DNA from: Chitinivibrionales bacterium
Lineage (GTDB): Bacteria; Fibrobacterota; Chitinivibrionia; Chitinivibrionales; FEN-1185
Direction: 5' to 3'
Assembly: GCA_035516255.1 (NCBI GenBank)
Contig: DATJAL010000034.1
Coordinates: forward strand, 1 to 51,705
DNA: 51,705 nt
Positions 34,611 through 43,308 of the stretch are shown here, one piece after another. Below the pieces are notes generated by a model. That model did not search any database. It saw nothing but the letters and a program-made list of their open reading frames with translations, and was not told where the DNA came from. The translations under genes and the position numbers were made by a program. Every line of letters begins with the position of its first letter. Positions within the stretch are counted from its first letter, which is position 1.

Positions 34611-34834
34611 CGGTGCTTCCTTTGCGCATCGGAAGTGGTCTTGTCGGAAGCAATTTGAAGGGACAACGCTCCCACCGGGCAGACCGCAACACAGTTGCCG
34701 CACGCAACGCACCTCGCTCGGTCAACGGCAATGCTTTTGTCAAGCATGATGGCGTCAACCGGACACACGCCGATGCAGGTGGCGCATTCATCACATTTTT
34801 CCAGATTCACTTCAATCATGACGGTGCCAAACAT
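34607..34834 (-). CDS. 2[4Fe-4S] ferredoxin
   Basis: 75 residues with two complete CxxCxxCxxxCP clusters: C14, C17, C20, C24 and C42, C45, C48, C52. Low-potential electron carrier. The gene starts with TAATG coupling to the upstream helical-repeat gene and ends with ATGA coupling to the GGR-like gene, strongly implying that it feeds electrons to the reductase. A second in-frame ATG at 34819 is a possible alternative start closer to the conserved IEVNLEKC. A basic Lys/Arg-rich tail follows the second cluster. Confidence 0.93.
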   Translation of the reverse strand: MFGTVMIEVNLEKCDECATCIGVCPVDAIMLDKSIAVDRARCVACGNCVAVCPVGALSLQIASDKTTSDAQRKHR

Positions 34835-35889
34835 TAACGGGGGCTGCGCATTTGTGCCAGCAGTTTTTCCGCATCACTGCGGGCCTTTTTACAAAGGCCA
34901 TCGCATTGTTCCATTTTCCGGGAAAGGATTTTCTCGCAGGCGTTTCTTGCCTGCACCGTGTCGCCCGCGGTAAAATACATGAGCGCCGCGCTGACGCGCG
35001 TCGCCAACGCGTTCCTCCTGGCGCAGTGTATTCCATCATACGCATCGGCGAGTTTCGTATAATAGCCAGCCGCCTCGGCGAATGACCGGGTGGCCTCACC
35101 GCGTTTCGCGCACGTCCACCAGGTGAGCCGGCTTTCCGGATGTTCCGCCAAAAGGCCCTTGGTGATTGCATCGGATTCGAAAATATAGTTCTCACGGTAA
35201 TACAATTCCGCGAGAAGCAGCGTTGCCGCCAAACCGACAAACTGCGCGTTTCTGCTGCACGTTTTAATGCTTTTAATGCCGTCCATTTTTTCACCCGAAT
35301 ACCAGAAAAATGCCCACCAGAAATTCTTCTTGAGGTCGGCCCGCGCATAGGTATAAAATCCGAGGATAAAATCCACGTCTGTATTTGTATGGTCGAGCCG
35401 TTTGGCTTCCTTCAATGCCGACAGGGCCGAGAACCCCACATCGAGTCCGGTGAAATATTTTTTTCTCCATAAAAAGTATGCCGCGGCGATGGCTTTTGAA
35501 AAGCCGTTGATGGTATAGCTGAACGAAGAAACGCCGAATTTTTTCTCAAAATTAAATATCGAAGCTTCCGTCTTTTTGTATCCCTCAGAAAAATTCAACG
35601 AATCCGTGGCGCTGTCTAGGTCCAGGTCGTGCAGGCCGACCGCTGAAAGGCGCAGCATCGGCCACAGCGGATTTTCCGGATCGGTTTTGGTCACTGAATC
35701 GCAAAACAGGATCGCGCCGTTGTAATCACTGGCGATCATTTTCTCTATTGCCAAGGAAGCCGCCTGCCTGACCGCAGGGGGAAGTGAAAGACCGGCACAG
35801 GGGACGCAGCCCCAGCCAAAGAAAAGCAAAATCAGCCCTGCGTGCTTTTTATTTATGAGCCGCGGGGACAAGTGAAGGATACCAGACAT
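34834..35889 (-). CDS. exported helical-repeat (TPR-like) protein, function unknown
   Basis: 351 residues. N-terminal hydrophobic segment (about 15-33, KKHAGLILLFFGWGCVPCAG) looks like a signal peptide with a cysteine that could fit a lipoprotein site. The remainder is all-helical with TPR-like pairs (AIEKMIASDYNGAILFCDSV, ALKEAKRLDHTNTDVDFILGFY, LLAELYYREN). No catalytic motif seen. Its start lies 41 bases inside the UbiA gene and its stop overlaps the ferredoxin start, so it is fully embedded in the prenyl-lipid operon. A role in assembling or transporting the product is possible but unproven. Confidence 0.78.
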   Translation of the reverse strand: MSGILHLSPRLINKKHAGLILLFFGWGCVPCAGLSLPPAVRQAASLAIEKMIASDYNGAILFCDSVTKTDPENPLWPMLRLSAVGLHDLDLDSATDSLNFSEGYKKTEASIFNFEKKFGVSSFSYTINGFSKAIAAAYFLWRKKYFTGLDVGFSALSALKEAKRLDHTNTDVDFILGFYTYARADLKKNFWWAFFWYSGEKMDGIKSIKTCSRNAQFVGLAATLLLAELYYRENYIFESDAITKGLLAEHPESRLTWWTCAKRGEATRSFAEAAGYYTKLADAYDGIHCARRNALATRVSAALMYFTAGDTVQARNACEKILSRKMEQCDGLCKKARSDAEKLLAQMRSPR

Positions 35890-36811
35890 GAAACCTCAAT
35901 CTGAAATATGCTATGGTGGCGACAAGCGACAAAAGGGCTCCGGCAACCAGATAGGGAAAAACCACGGCGGCAATGAGCATCATAATCAATCCGCCGATTT
36001 TGTACGTTGCTTCCATCAGGCCCGCGGTTTTACGGACAAGATAGGCTCCATAGAGCGGAACGGCGCACAGTGAGCACGTGAGCGCCACCCAATCATTAAG
36101 CAGAAGCGAGACCGTGAGTCCCGCGGCGATAAACATCGAGGCAAGAACATGTGCTTTGCGGAGCCCGATGGTCACGGCGGTGGTATTTTTCCCGTACGCT
36201 CGGTCTCCGTCGATGTCCGGGAGCGTCGAGCTGATGGAACCGGCGCACATCAGGAGAAAATACGGTGATGATGAGATGAAAAAAGCCGGGCCCGGTGCGG
36301 CCCCGGACAAAAGCCAGCCGACACCGAACGCGATGAAGCCATAGCCTGCGGCGTTGGTAATAAAATCCAGACCGGCACGTCCGGAGAAATAGAACGGTTT
36401 GACACAGTAGAGAAAACCTACCGCAAGCGCCGCTGCCGAAAAGAGAGATACTGCGGGGTATGCGGCAAGGGGAATCAGCACCGCCGCGGCGGCGAGGAGG
36501 AACGCCGTTACCCCCGCGAGCGGCAACGGAATATTCCCTTTTGCCAACATTGGAAAACCGGCATTCACGGCATCGACGTGCCGGTCGGCGATTTGGTTCA
36601 CCGCATACACCGCGCCCACCGAGCAAGAGAAGACCAGCATCCAGGCGGCGGTGGAAAATGGTGTTTTCCAGGCGGCTGAAAGATGGAAGCCGTGCACGTC
36701 GGAGAGGCCCGCAACATATCCGAAGGCGCAGTATCCCCAGACTGGAATCAACAAAAGCGGCCGGGCAAGAAATACGGCGTCGGCAACCCGGCATAAAAAG
36801 GATGGCTTCAT
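35849..36811 (-). CDS. UbiA-superfamily prenyltransferase
   Basis: 320 residues, about eight to nine membrane helices. Intramembrane transferase joining a prenyl diphosphate to an acceptor. Seen: the first Asp motif NQIADRHVD (N72, D76, D80; NxxxDxxxD) and the second DIDGD (D199, D203; DxxxD), which bind Mg-pyrophosphate. The family includes quinone (UbiA/MenA), chlorophyll, heme O and archaeal digeranylgeranylglyceryl phosphate synthases. The acceptor cannot be read from the sequence. Neighbouring ferredoxin and GGR genes suggest that the attached chain is then saturated. Confidence 0.9.
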   Translation of the reverse strand: MKPSFLCRVADAVFLARPLLLIPVWGYCAFGYVAGLSDVHGFHLSAAWKTPFSTAAWMLVFSCSVGAVYAVNQIADRHVDAVNAGFPMLAKGNIPLPLAGVTAFLLAAAAVLIPLAAYPAVSLFSAAALAVGFLYCVKPFYFSGRAGLDFITNAAGYGFIAFGVGWLLSGAAPGPAFFISSSPYFLLMCAGSISSTLPDIDGDRAYGKNTTAVTIGLRKAHVLASMFIAAGLTVSLLLNDWVALTCSLCAVPLYGAYLVRKTAGLMEATYKIGGLIMMLIAAVVFPYLVAGALLSLVATIAYFRLRFHVWYPSLVPAAHK

Positions 36812-36856
36812 CCGAGTCTTTCTATCATCGCACCTTGACGTACCGCGACAGCGGTT

Positions 36857-37942
36857 TTAGAGTGGATACGGTCCGACGGGAAAAGGGTTCGAATAGATCC
36901 AGGCATGTTTTCCTTTATAAACTTCTATCCTGAAAACTCTACGCGAAGAAATTGGAAATTCAACCTGCCATCCTTTTCTTTTGTCAATATACTCGCCGTT
37001 GGCGACCAGTTTCACCAGCGCGGGTTCCGGCAGATTTACCTTGAGCATTGCCGGCAGGCAAATATCGGCGGTGGGACTGCCAGGCATCACGGCATGTCCG
37101 TTTTTATCCACGAGATAGATTTCGGCGCCTCTGGCATCTCCCCTTCTGTAATTGCTGATAAAACCTCTCCCGTTTTTTAGAGCGTCAAGGAGCATCGCCT
37201 TTGCAGCTGCAGCATCGCCTTTCGGTAAAGGACGGCTGAAATACAGATGCGTCCGTATTCCTTTCAGCTCCACTTTAATCGGAAAAATGGTAAAAAGGAA
37301 AATGCCGAGCCGAACTTTCATGGAATGGGCATCCACGCCGCCGATGCCGCTCACGAACCGGTTGCGGTTCAAGGCGTCCCAGCGTCCGAGAAGTTCCCGA
37401 GGCGCCTCAAGGAGAAAACGGCGCGGATAGAACAAACGGAAGAAATGAAGCCAGCTCCTCAGGTTTTCGAGCCAATCCGACATCTGGTTCCACAGCTCGA
37501 TGCCGTCAAAACCGGTTGCGTTCCATTCAATCCAGGGATAAGGAGGATATTTTTTAAAATAGTGGCGCTTCTCGATTGGATGGGCAATGAACCCTATTCC
37601 TCCCGTTTCTTTGATTTTGTTGATGTATCCCTGCGCATCATTCGTGTAAGTGACCACTGAATTGCTGCCAAGAGCCAGATAATGGTTGATGTTCGCGGCA
37701 TCGTTGTGTTCATACCCCACGCAGACGAACAGATCATCTGAAAAGCCTTCAAACCCGGCATCCCTTCCCTTGAGCGAAACATGGTCTGTTACGACGATGT
37801 AATTGAGGCCGACCGCCTTGGCGGTTTCTATCATGACGGGAAAATCCACGCCACCGTCCGAGAATTTTGTATGCAGATGGATTGCGCCGCATAACTCCAG
37901 GAATGTGAATTCTTTTCCGTTACTTGTTCTTTCTGCCGCCAT
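36857..37942 (-). CDS. PHP-domain metal-dependent phosphoesterase
   Basis: 361 residues from the ATG at 37942. PHP fold with complete ligand pattern: IHLHT (H22, H24), VTDH (D53, H54), GYEHN (E78, H79), NHYLAL (H87), FIAHPIEK and GGVDAHSMK. A C-terminal beta domain of about 120 residues follows. Function unknown; related proteins act on phosphate esters or DNA. A GTG at 38002 in frame would add 20 residues but has no ribosome site; neither has the ATG, so the start is uncertain. It lies 45 bases before ubiA-like and may lead that operon. Divergent from rpsT. Confidence 0.85.
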   Translation of the reverse strand: MAAERTSNGKEFTFLELCGAIHLHTKFSDGGVDFPVMIETAKAVGLNYIVVTDHVSLKGRDAGFEGFSDDLFVCVGYEHNDAANINHYLALGSNSVVTYTNDAQGYINKIKETGGIGFIAHPIEKRHYFKKYPPYPWIEWNATGFDGIELWNQMSDWLENLRSWLHFFRLFYPRRFLLEAPRELLGRWDALNRNRFVSGIGGVDAHSMKVRLGIFLFTIFPIKVELKGIRTHLYFSRPLPKGDAAAAKAMLLDALKNGRGFISNYRRGDARGAEIYLVDKNGHAVMPGSPTADICLPAMLKVNLPEPALVKLVANGEYIDKRKGWQVEFPISSRRVFRIEVYKGKHAWIYSNPFPVGPYPL

Positions 37943-38110
37943 AGTTCGTTTACAAGGAGAAATTGATAGGTGTTTTCCGTGACTACCGTTGAACCAGGAC
38001 ACTCGGTATTATTGCATTTGGTTTTTAAAATACCTTTAATACTGTAGAAGTGGGTACCCATAATTTATTTGATATCCTGCTGCGCCGGCAAAAAGAGCCC
38101 ATTGCAGTAT

Positions 38111-38138
38111 TTGACAATGGTTAATGGATGAATATATT
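38111..38138 (+). promoter_or_regulatory. sigma70-type promoter of rpsT
   Basis: TTGACA (38111-38116), 16-base spacer, TATATT (38133-38138); the rpsT start codon lies 66 bases further. Confidence 0.62.
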
Positions 38139-38203
38139 TTGAGAAATTTCCAATAGTTAATCTTCATTTCTTTTTCACCGGTTTTCGGTCGTAAGGAGTA
38201 TCA

Positions 38204-38461
38204 ATGCCTCAACACAAAGCGTGCGAAAAACATGTCCGCAAAAGCAAAAAAGCCAATCTTAAAAACCGCAGCGACTGGTCTACGCTCCGCACGGTCATAC
38301 GTCATGTCCTCGAGTCAAAGGACAAGAAGGCCGCCCAGGAAAAGCTCAGGCTCGCGGTGTCGTTCATCGACAAATGCGCCGGCAGCGGATTGATCCACAA
38401 AAACAACGCCGCAAACAAAAAATCCAGGCTTTATATCCATGTGAACAAGCTTAAGGGTTAA
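38204..38461 (+). CDS. rpsT: 30S ribosomal protein S20
   Basis: 85 residues, normal size. Binds 16S rRNA in the small subunit. Seen: high lysine content and the family pattern KSKKANLKNR near the N-terminus and the C-terminal GLIHKNNAANKKSRL. AAGGAG at 38193-38198 with 5-base spacing supports the start. The conserved opening A-N-x-KSA reads differently here (MPQHKACEKHVRKSKK), a slightly divergent N-terminus. Followed after about 50 bases by lysA on the same strand. Confidence 0.93.
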   Translation: MPQHKACEKHVRKSKKANLKNRSDWSTLRTVIRHVLESKDKKAAQEKLRLAVSFIDKCAGSGLIHKNNAANKKSRLYIHVNKLKG

Positions 38462-38514
38462 AAACCGGTTAGTGGCGTTTTTCCCGCCTTATGTGGTTTT
38501 GCTGAGGAAGTACA

Positions 38515-39756
38515 ATGGTTAATTTTCACCTCGTGGGCGAAGAATTATACTGCGAGAGTGTGCCGCTGTCCGCGCTTGCCCGCGAATTCGGCACTCCTGC
38601 GTATGTGTACAGCAAGGCAAGCATCATTAATTCTATCGAGCTTTTATTGGGCGCTTTTGAATCGCTTGATGTCCAAATATGTTTTTCCGTCAAATCAAAT
38701 TCAAACCTCTCCATTCTCCGCCTCATGGCGCAAAAAGGCCTCGGCGCCGACATCGTTTCGGGCGGCGAACTCTTCCGCGCCCTTAAGGCCGGGATTCCTC
38801 CGGAAAAAATCGTTTACTCTGGCGTTGGAAAAACCGCTGAGGAAATAAGGTATGCCTTAAAAAGCGGCATTGCCATATTCAACGTGGAGTCTGAGGAAGA
38901 ACTGTATTCTCTTTCGGACATCGCTCATTCGCTTGATGTCATTGCTCCCGTTTCGCTCCGCATCAATCCGGACATTGACGCAAACACGCACCATCATACC
39001 ACAACGGCAAAAAAGGAAAACAAATTCGGCATCCCTGCCCAGCAGGCTGTTGACCTCTATAAAAGAATGAACTCATTGCCGCACCTCAACCCCGTGGGCA
39101 TTGACGTGCACCTCGGTTCGCCCATTCTTTCCCTCGAACCCTACCGGCAGGCGCTCGACGTGCTCGGCGACATTTTCACGCAATTGCACGGCCTCGGAAT
39201 CAATCTCCATACCATTGACATCGGCGGCGGGTTCGGCATCGTTTACAACCGTGAAACGCCGTTTACCCCCATCCAGTTCGCCGGCCTCCTTGCGCCGTAT
39301 GCAGCAAAACTCGCCTGCAATTTCATCGTCGAGCCCGGCCGTTTTATCGTGGGAAATTCCGGCGTTCTCATGGCCACCGTCATCTACGTAAAGCAGGCGC
39401 GCAGCAAATTGTTTTACATATGCGATGCCGGGATGAACGACCTTATCCGGCCGCCGTTCTATGACGCCTACCATGCCATCGTCCCGGTGGTGCAGTATAA
39501 AGACGCCCCGCAATCGGTTGCCGACATCGTCGGCCCGGTGTGCGAATCGTCTGATTTTTTTGCAAAAGCCCGTACTATTGACAAGCTGGAAAAGGGTTCT
39601 CTCATCGCGATACGCAGCGCCGGAGCCTATTCTTTTTCCATGGCGTCCAACTACAATTCGCGGCCTCGGCCCTGCGAGATCCTTGTTGACGGTTCCCACT
39701 ATTCCGTCATTCGAAGGCGTGAAACCTATCAGGACCTGGTTAGTCTTGAGGAATAA
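38515..39756 (+). CDS. lysA: diaminopimelate decarboxylase
   Basis: 413 residues. PLP-dependent, makes lysine from meso-diaminopimelate. Seen: the PLP lysine K60 in CFSVKSNSN, GADIVSGGEL, GIDVHLGSP, the Gly-rich phosphate loop DIGGGFGI, EPGRFIVG and the active-site Cys in CESSDFFAKAR. The ribosome site GAGGAAG lies upstream of ATG 38515. Normal length. An independent gene or second gene after rpsT. Confidence 0.96.
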   Translation: MVNFHLVGEELYCESVPLSALAREFGTPAYVYSKASIINSIELLLGAFESLDVQICFSVKSNSNLSILRLMAQKGLGADIVSGGELFRALKAGIPPEKIVYSGVGKTAEEIRYALKSGIAIFNVESEEELYSLSDIAHSLDVIAPVSLRINPDIDANTHHHTTTAKKENKFGIPAQQAVDLYKRMNSLPHLNPVGIDVHLGSPILSLEPYRQALDVLGDIFTQLHGLGINLHTIDIGGGFGIVYNRETPFTPIQFAGLLAPYAAKLACNFIVEPGRFIVGNSGVLMATVIYVKQARSKLFYICDAGMNDLIRPPFYDAYHAIVPVVQYKDAPQSVADIVGPVCESSDFFAKARTIDKLEKGSLIAIRSAGAYSFSMASNYNSRPRPCEILVDGSHYSVIRRRETYQDLVSLEE

Positions 39757-39848
39757 TCCCTTTCTCTTTGCAACTCCTCCACTTTTTACTCAGGGTTTGG
39801 CTATTTAAGGCGTAGGACCTTAATAATTTGTTTTCCCGATAAATAGAA

Positions 39849-39878
39849 TTGCTTTTTTTAATACCACGTATGTAGAAT
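39849..39878 (+). promoter_or_regulatory. possible promoter of the TPR-PATAN operon
   Basis: TTGCTT (39849-39854), 18-base spacer, TAGAAT (39873-39878), in an AT-rich leader about 55 bases before the TPR protein start. Confidence 0.4.
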
Positions 39879-39934
39879 TTATATTAATTATTATTATAGT
39901 TCGTATCTATCAGCCCGCGGAATCCAATCGCCAT

Positions 39935-42076
39935 ATGAACATAAGTCGCAACAATAGAGATTCCCACTTAGCACACACTATGCCCGTTATGGTGCTGGGA
40001 TTTATATGTTCTTTGGCGCTTGGTTCGGCTGCTCAGCCCATTTTCTGGGAATCGGAGATAGCCCTTGCGCTGGAGTCGCGAGATATCATGTATCTGCAGG
40101 CAGGCATACGGTCCACCGAGTTTTCCAAAATGGAGCCGGGCTACCATAGTCCTGCGGTGCCACTTTCGCCTGACACCACAACACCGTGGCCTTACTTTCT
40201 CAAGGGTTTGTCAAACTCAGGAGACGTGCACGATGATGCGGACGCCGTCTCGTATTTCACCAAGGCCATTGCCTCCGCCGAAAAATACCCGGGCCGTATG
40301 TGGGTCCTTTCCGTGGAGTTTGAAAGGTGCGGCCTCCGGGATTGGCAGGAAAAATGCATTAAAAAATTGGAACAGATCTTTCTTGCCAGCGGCGCACAGG
40401 CCGCACCCGTCATTACCCAGCAGTTACTTTACAAAGCCGTAAAAATGTCCGGCAAGGGTCTGGGTGAAACCGGGGAATTGTACAATTCATGGGCTTCCTG
40501 GTTCGACAAGGACGACATCCTGATCCACCTTCAGGCCGTCCAATCTGCCGGCGTCCTTTCCTTGACAAAGGTATTGCCCCGGCTTCAGGACATCGTCGAC
40601 GATATCTCGTCATCCTGGAAAATCCAGCTCGGGCTCGTCAAAAACATCTGCGCATGGTTCTTTACCTTTCTTTTCATTGCCATGGCGGGCATTCTGCTCG
40701 GCCTGGGCCCGAAATATTTTTCCTGGGCGCTCCATCTTCCTTCAGAACGCCTTCCCGATGTTTTTGCGCCCAAGGCGAAATTATTCCTGGCTCTTCTTGT
40801 TTTCGCTTCAATCGCTTTTTTAGGCCAGCTTGCCTTTATTTGGTGTTTCTTTTTCATCATTTGGCGTTTTTGTGATAGCAAGGATAAGCCCCTCGCGATG
40901 ATTGCGCTCGTGCTTTTTCTTCTGTTTCCCCTCAGCGTTAAATTGGGAGACATGTTCGATCAGGTGCTTTCTCCCGGCGGATCGGTGATGTTGTACAAGA
41001 AAGCCCTTGACGAAGGATATTATCACCAACTTGACTCATGCATTCGCGCGCGAACAATCAGCAACAACGCTGACTATCTTATTCATACTGCATCGGCGCT
41101 TTATTCCCTAAAAAAAGGCGACCCGTCCGCAGCGGCTCCCCATCTTCAGATCGCGCAACGGCTGTTTCGCAACAATCCCGCGGTGCTGGTGGCAACCGGG
41201 AATACCCTGTTTTACGGCGGCGACCTCGCCGGAGCACGCGGCGCCTACCAGGAATGCATCTCGCTTTATCCGTCATATGAGCCCGCATTTTTCAACCTGG
41301 GGCAATATTATTTCAACACCATGGAAACCGCAAAAGGCATGGAATATATCACCCAGGCAACGAAACTCAATCCGGGCTATGTCAACGCGTTCATCAAGAA
41401 AAACGATGAATGTTTTTCAAAGGATTGGCCTCCTCTGCGGCAGCTTATGGCACCGGATTTTTCCCCGATGTACTTCTGGAGCAACATTTTTCCCGAATAT
41501 TGCGGGACGTGGAACACCGCCAGCCAACGTTTCGGTGGCATGTTTTTCGGCTTTTCCCTTCCGCTCTACGGTCTTCTGTCACTCGGGCTGCTGGCCATTC
41601 TCCTAATGATGGATTCCCTGGTGTGGTCGAAAGCGGTGGTGAAAAAAGTGACCGCCTGCAAACTCTGCCAGTCCATTGTCTGCCGGAAATGCAAACGCGG
41701 TGTCATATGCAAGACCTGTTTCAACGCGACCCAGCAGATCCGCAACGAACAAATCAGGCAGCGCATCATGTCCAAAATCCAGTCCCGAACGGTGCGTTTT
41801 CGAACTTTTACGGCGATTTTTCTCAACATGTTTTTTCCCGGTTCTGGCCTAGTCTACCGCGGTGCACCCCTCTATCAGTCGCTGTCGCTTGTCGCAACCA
41901 CCTCCATCATCTATGCGACGTATATTGCCCTGTTCCGCGCAACGTTCAATTTTCCTACATGGACCGTACAAGGACTTATAGCGCAGGCATATCTGGTTCT
42001 TGCTGTTTACAACATATTCTTCTTTGGCCAGGGCCTTGTGAAGGGATTTAGAGAACTAACAAAACGGGGTGAATGA
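39935..42076 (+). CDS. TPR membrane protein with cysteine zinc-ribbon-like motif
   Basis: 713 residues, no known family. N-terminal signal/anchor segment (about 16-33). An extracytoplasmic helical region (40-235) with TPR-like pairs, then two or three membrane helices (about 240-262, 283-308, 318-335). A second soluble TPR-like region (350-495: ALYSLKKGDPSAAAPHLQIAQ, LAGARGAYQECISLYP). A membrane helix (540-560), then CKLC, CRKC and CKTC pairs (about 575-595), a likely metal-binding ribbon in the cytoplasm, and further C-terminal membrane helices. Starts: ATG 39935; M16 would put the signal peptide at the very N-terminus. The stop lies one base before the PATAN gene start, so they are coupled. 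Confidence 0.75.
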   Translation: MNISRNNRDSHLAHTMPVMVLGFICSLALGSAAQPIFWESEIALALESRDIMYLQAGIRSTEFSKMEPGYHSPAVPLSPDTTTPWPYFLKGLSNSGDVHDDADAVSYFTKAIASAEKYPGRMWVLSVEFERCGLRDWQEKCIKKLEQIFLASGAQAAPVITQQLLYKAVKMSGKGLGETGELYNSWASWFDKDDILIHLQAVQSAGVLSLTKVLPRLQDIVDDISSSWKIQLGLVKNICAWFFTFLFIAMAGILLGLGPKYFSWALHLPSERLPDVFAPKAKLFLALLVFASIAFLGQLAFIWCFFFIIWRFCDSKDKPLAMIALVLFLLFPLSVKLGDMFDQVLSPGGSVMLYKKALDEGYYHQLDSCIRARTISNNADYLIHTASALYSLKKGDPSAAAPHLQIAQRLFRNNPAVLVATGNTLFYGGDLAGARGAYQECISLYPSYEPAFFNLGQYYFNTMETAKGMEYITQATKLNPGYVNAFIKKNDECFSKDWPPLRQLMAPDFSPMYFWSNIFPEYCGTWNTASQRFGGMFFGFSLPLYGLLSLGLLAILLMMDSLVWSKAVVKKVTACKLCQSIVCRKCKRGVICKTCFNATQQIRNEQIRQRIMSKIQSRTVRFRTFTAIFLNMFFPGSGLVYRGAPLYQSLSLVATTSIIYATYIALFRATFNFPTWTVQGLIAQAYLVLAVYNIFFFGQGLVKGFRELTKRGE

Positions 42077-42077
42077 C

Positions 42078-43148
42078 ATGGCACTCAGGGGCAGCCTCCG
42101 CGAATTCGAACTTGCGGAAATCTTTCAATTGATTTCGCGCGACGCAAAAACCGGTCAACTCATTCTTTCGCATGAAGGCCGGGAGGCGTTTGTCATCTTT
42201 TCGCAGGGCGCCGTGGTCGCGGCCGGCAACAGTGATCAAAACCTGCAAACACTTCTGTCAAGGTATCTCAAAGCCGTCAAACGGTACTCCGATGATGAAG
42301 TCAATGAATTATTGACCGTGTGCCAGGGCGAAATGCGGCTTTTTTCGCAGGAGCTCATCAACAGGAAATATATGACGCAGGAGGAACTCGTGGCCTTTGC
42401 GCAAATGGGCATAGAAGACTTGGCATGCAGTCTTTTTCTCTGGGAAGACGGCAATTACCGGTTCGACACCCTCGAAAGCATCCATGAATACATTGTCGCC
42501 GGCGTCACTTTTCCTGTGGATGCCATCACCATGGAAGCAATGCGGCGGACCGACGAGTGGAAGCGGATACGGCAGCATATCAAGCCGGACACGGTTTTCA
42601 CTCCCGCGCAGAAAGTTGCCCCTTCGGCAGCACTGGCGCCTCTTGCCGATCCCTCGGCATATATTCTTTCGTTTGTCAATGGCACCGCGAAGGTTTCATT
42701 GATTTGTGAAAAGTCCATCTTCCTTCCCTACCGCGTGTATGAAACCCTGTTCGGATTGTGGCAAAACTCGTCCATTGCCCCGCTTGCGGTAAAACGGGCT
42801 CATGCAAAGGCGCCCGGATTGGAACCGGTTCGAAAGCCGGCGGCCGAATTTGCCGCGGCGACAGTTTCGCTGATAGCAATTCTCGGATGGCTGCTCGCCA
42901 TTTTCGCCTTTTCATACATCGAAAATGCAGTATTGCTCCGCAAAGCCGTTGCAGAGCGCCAACAGGCGATGGCGGATTTGCCGGCGTCGCAAGCGTCACA
43001 AAAAATCCGGATCGCCGCTCTTCAATATCATACGTTGCAAGGATCACCGCCTCCTAAGATAAAAACACTTGTTTCAGAAGGCTTGATCACCGAACGGGAC
43101 CTGTATTCGCACAAAACGGCCCGCCTTCCGAGTACTCCTAATAAATAG
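42078..43148 (+). CDS. PATAN (DUF4388) protein with C-terminal membrane anchor
   Basis: 356 residues. Residues 1-135 are a PATAN/DUF4388 domain (ALRGSLREFELAEIFQLISRDAKTGQLILSH, then FSQGAVVAAGN and LFLWEDGNYRFD), a domain found in bacterial signalling proteins and often linked to polarity, gliding or gene-exchange regulators. A second domain-like part covers 140-240, and residues about 256-280 form a membrane helix, leaving a short segment outside. The ATG at 42078 is preferred over the upstream GTG (42069), as the family starts close to the conserved LRGSL. It follows the TPR protein by one base. Confidence 0.83.
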   Translation: MALRGSLREFELAEIFQLISRDAKTGQLILSHEGREAFVIFSQGAVVAAGNSDQNLQTLLSRYLKAVKRYSDDEVNELLTVCQGEMRLFSQELINRKYMTQEELVAFAQMGIEDLACSLFLWEDGNYRFDTLESIHEYIVAGVTFPVDAITMEAMRRTDEWKRIRQHIKPDTVFTPAQKVAPSAALAPLADPSAYILSFVNGTAKVSLICEKSIFLPYRVYETLFGLWQNSSIAPLAVKRAHAKAPGLEPVRKPAAEFAAATVSLIAILGWLLAIFAFSYIENAVLLRKAVAERQQAMADLPASQASQKIRIAALQYHTLQGSPPPKIKTLVSEGLITERDLYSHKTARLPSTPNK

Positions 43149-43182
43149 CCTCATTTATTCTGGGAGCTTTCCCGAACTTTGC

Positions 43183-43211
43183 TTGCATATTCTTTCATAC
43201 AGAACTATATT
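43183..43211 (+). promoter_or_regulatory. possible promoter of the GTPase-roadblock operon
   Basis: TTGCAT (43183-43188), 17-base spacer, TATATT (43206-43211), about 100 bases before the MglA-like start in the 160-base gap after the PATAN gene. Confidence 0.45.
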
Positions 43212-43308
43212 TTATTAATACTTATGGCTTCGTTGCCTACCGCGGCTCTTGTCAAGATTGCCACGGGGGCTTTGCTGTGGTTTATTGTCCTAACAAAGGG
43301 AACCTTAA

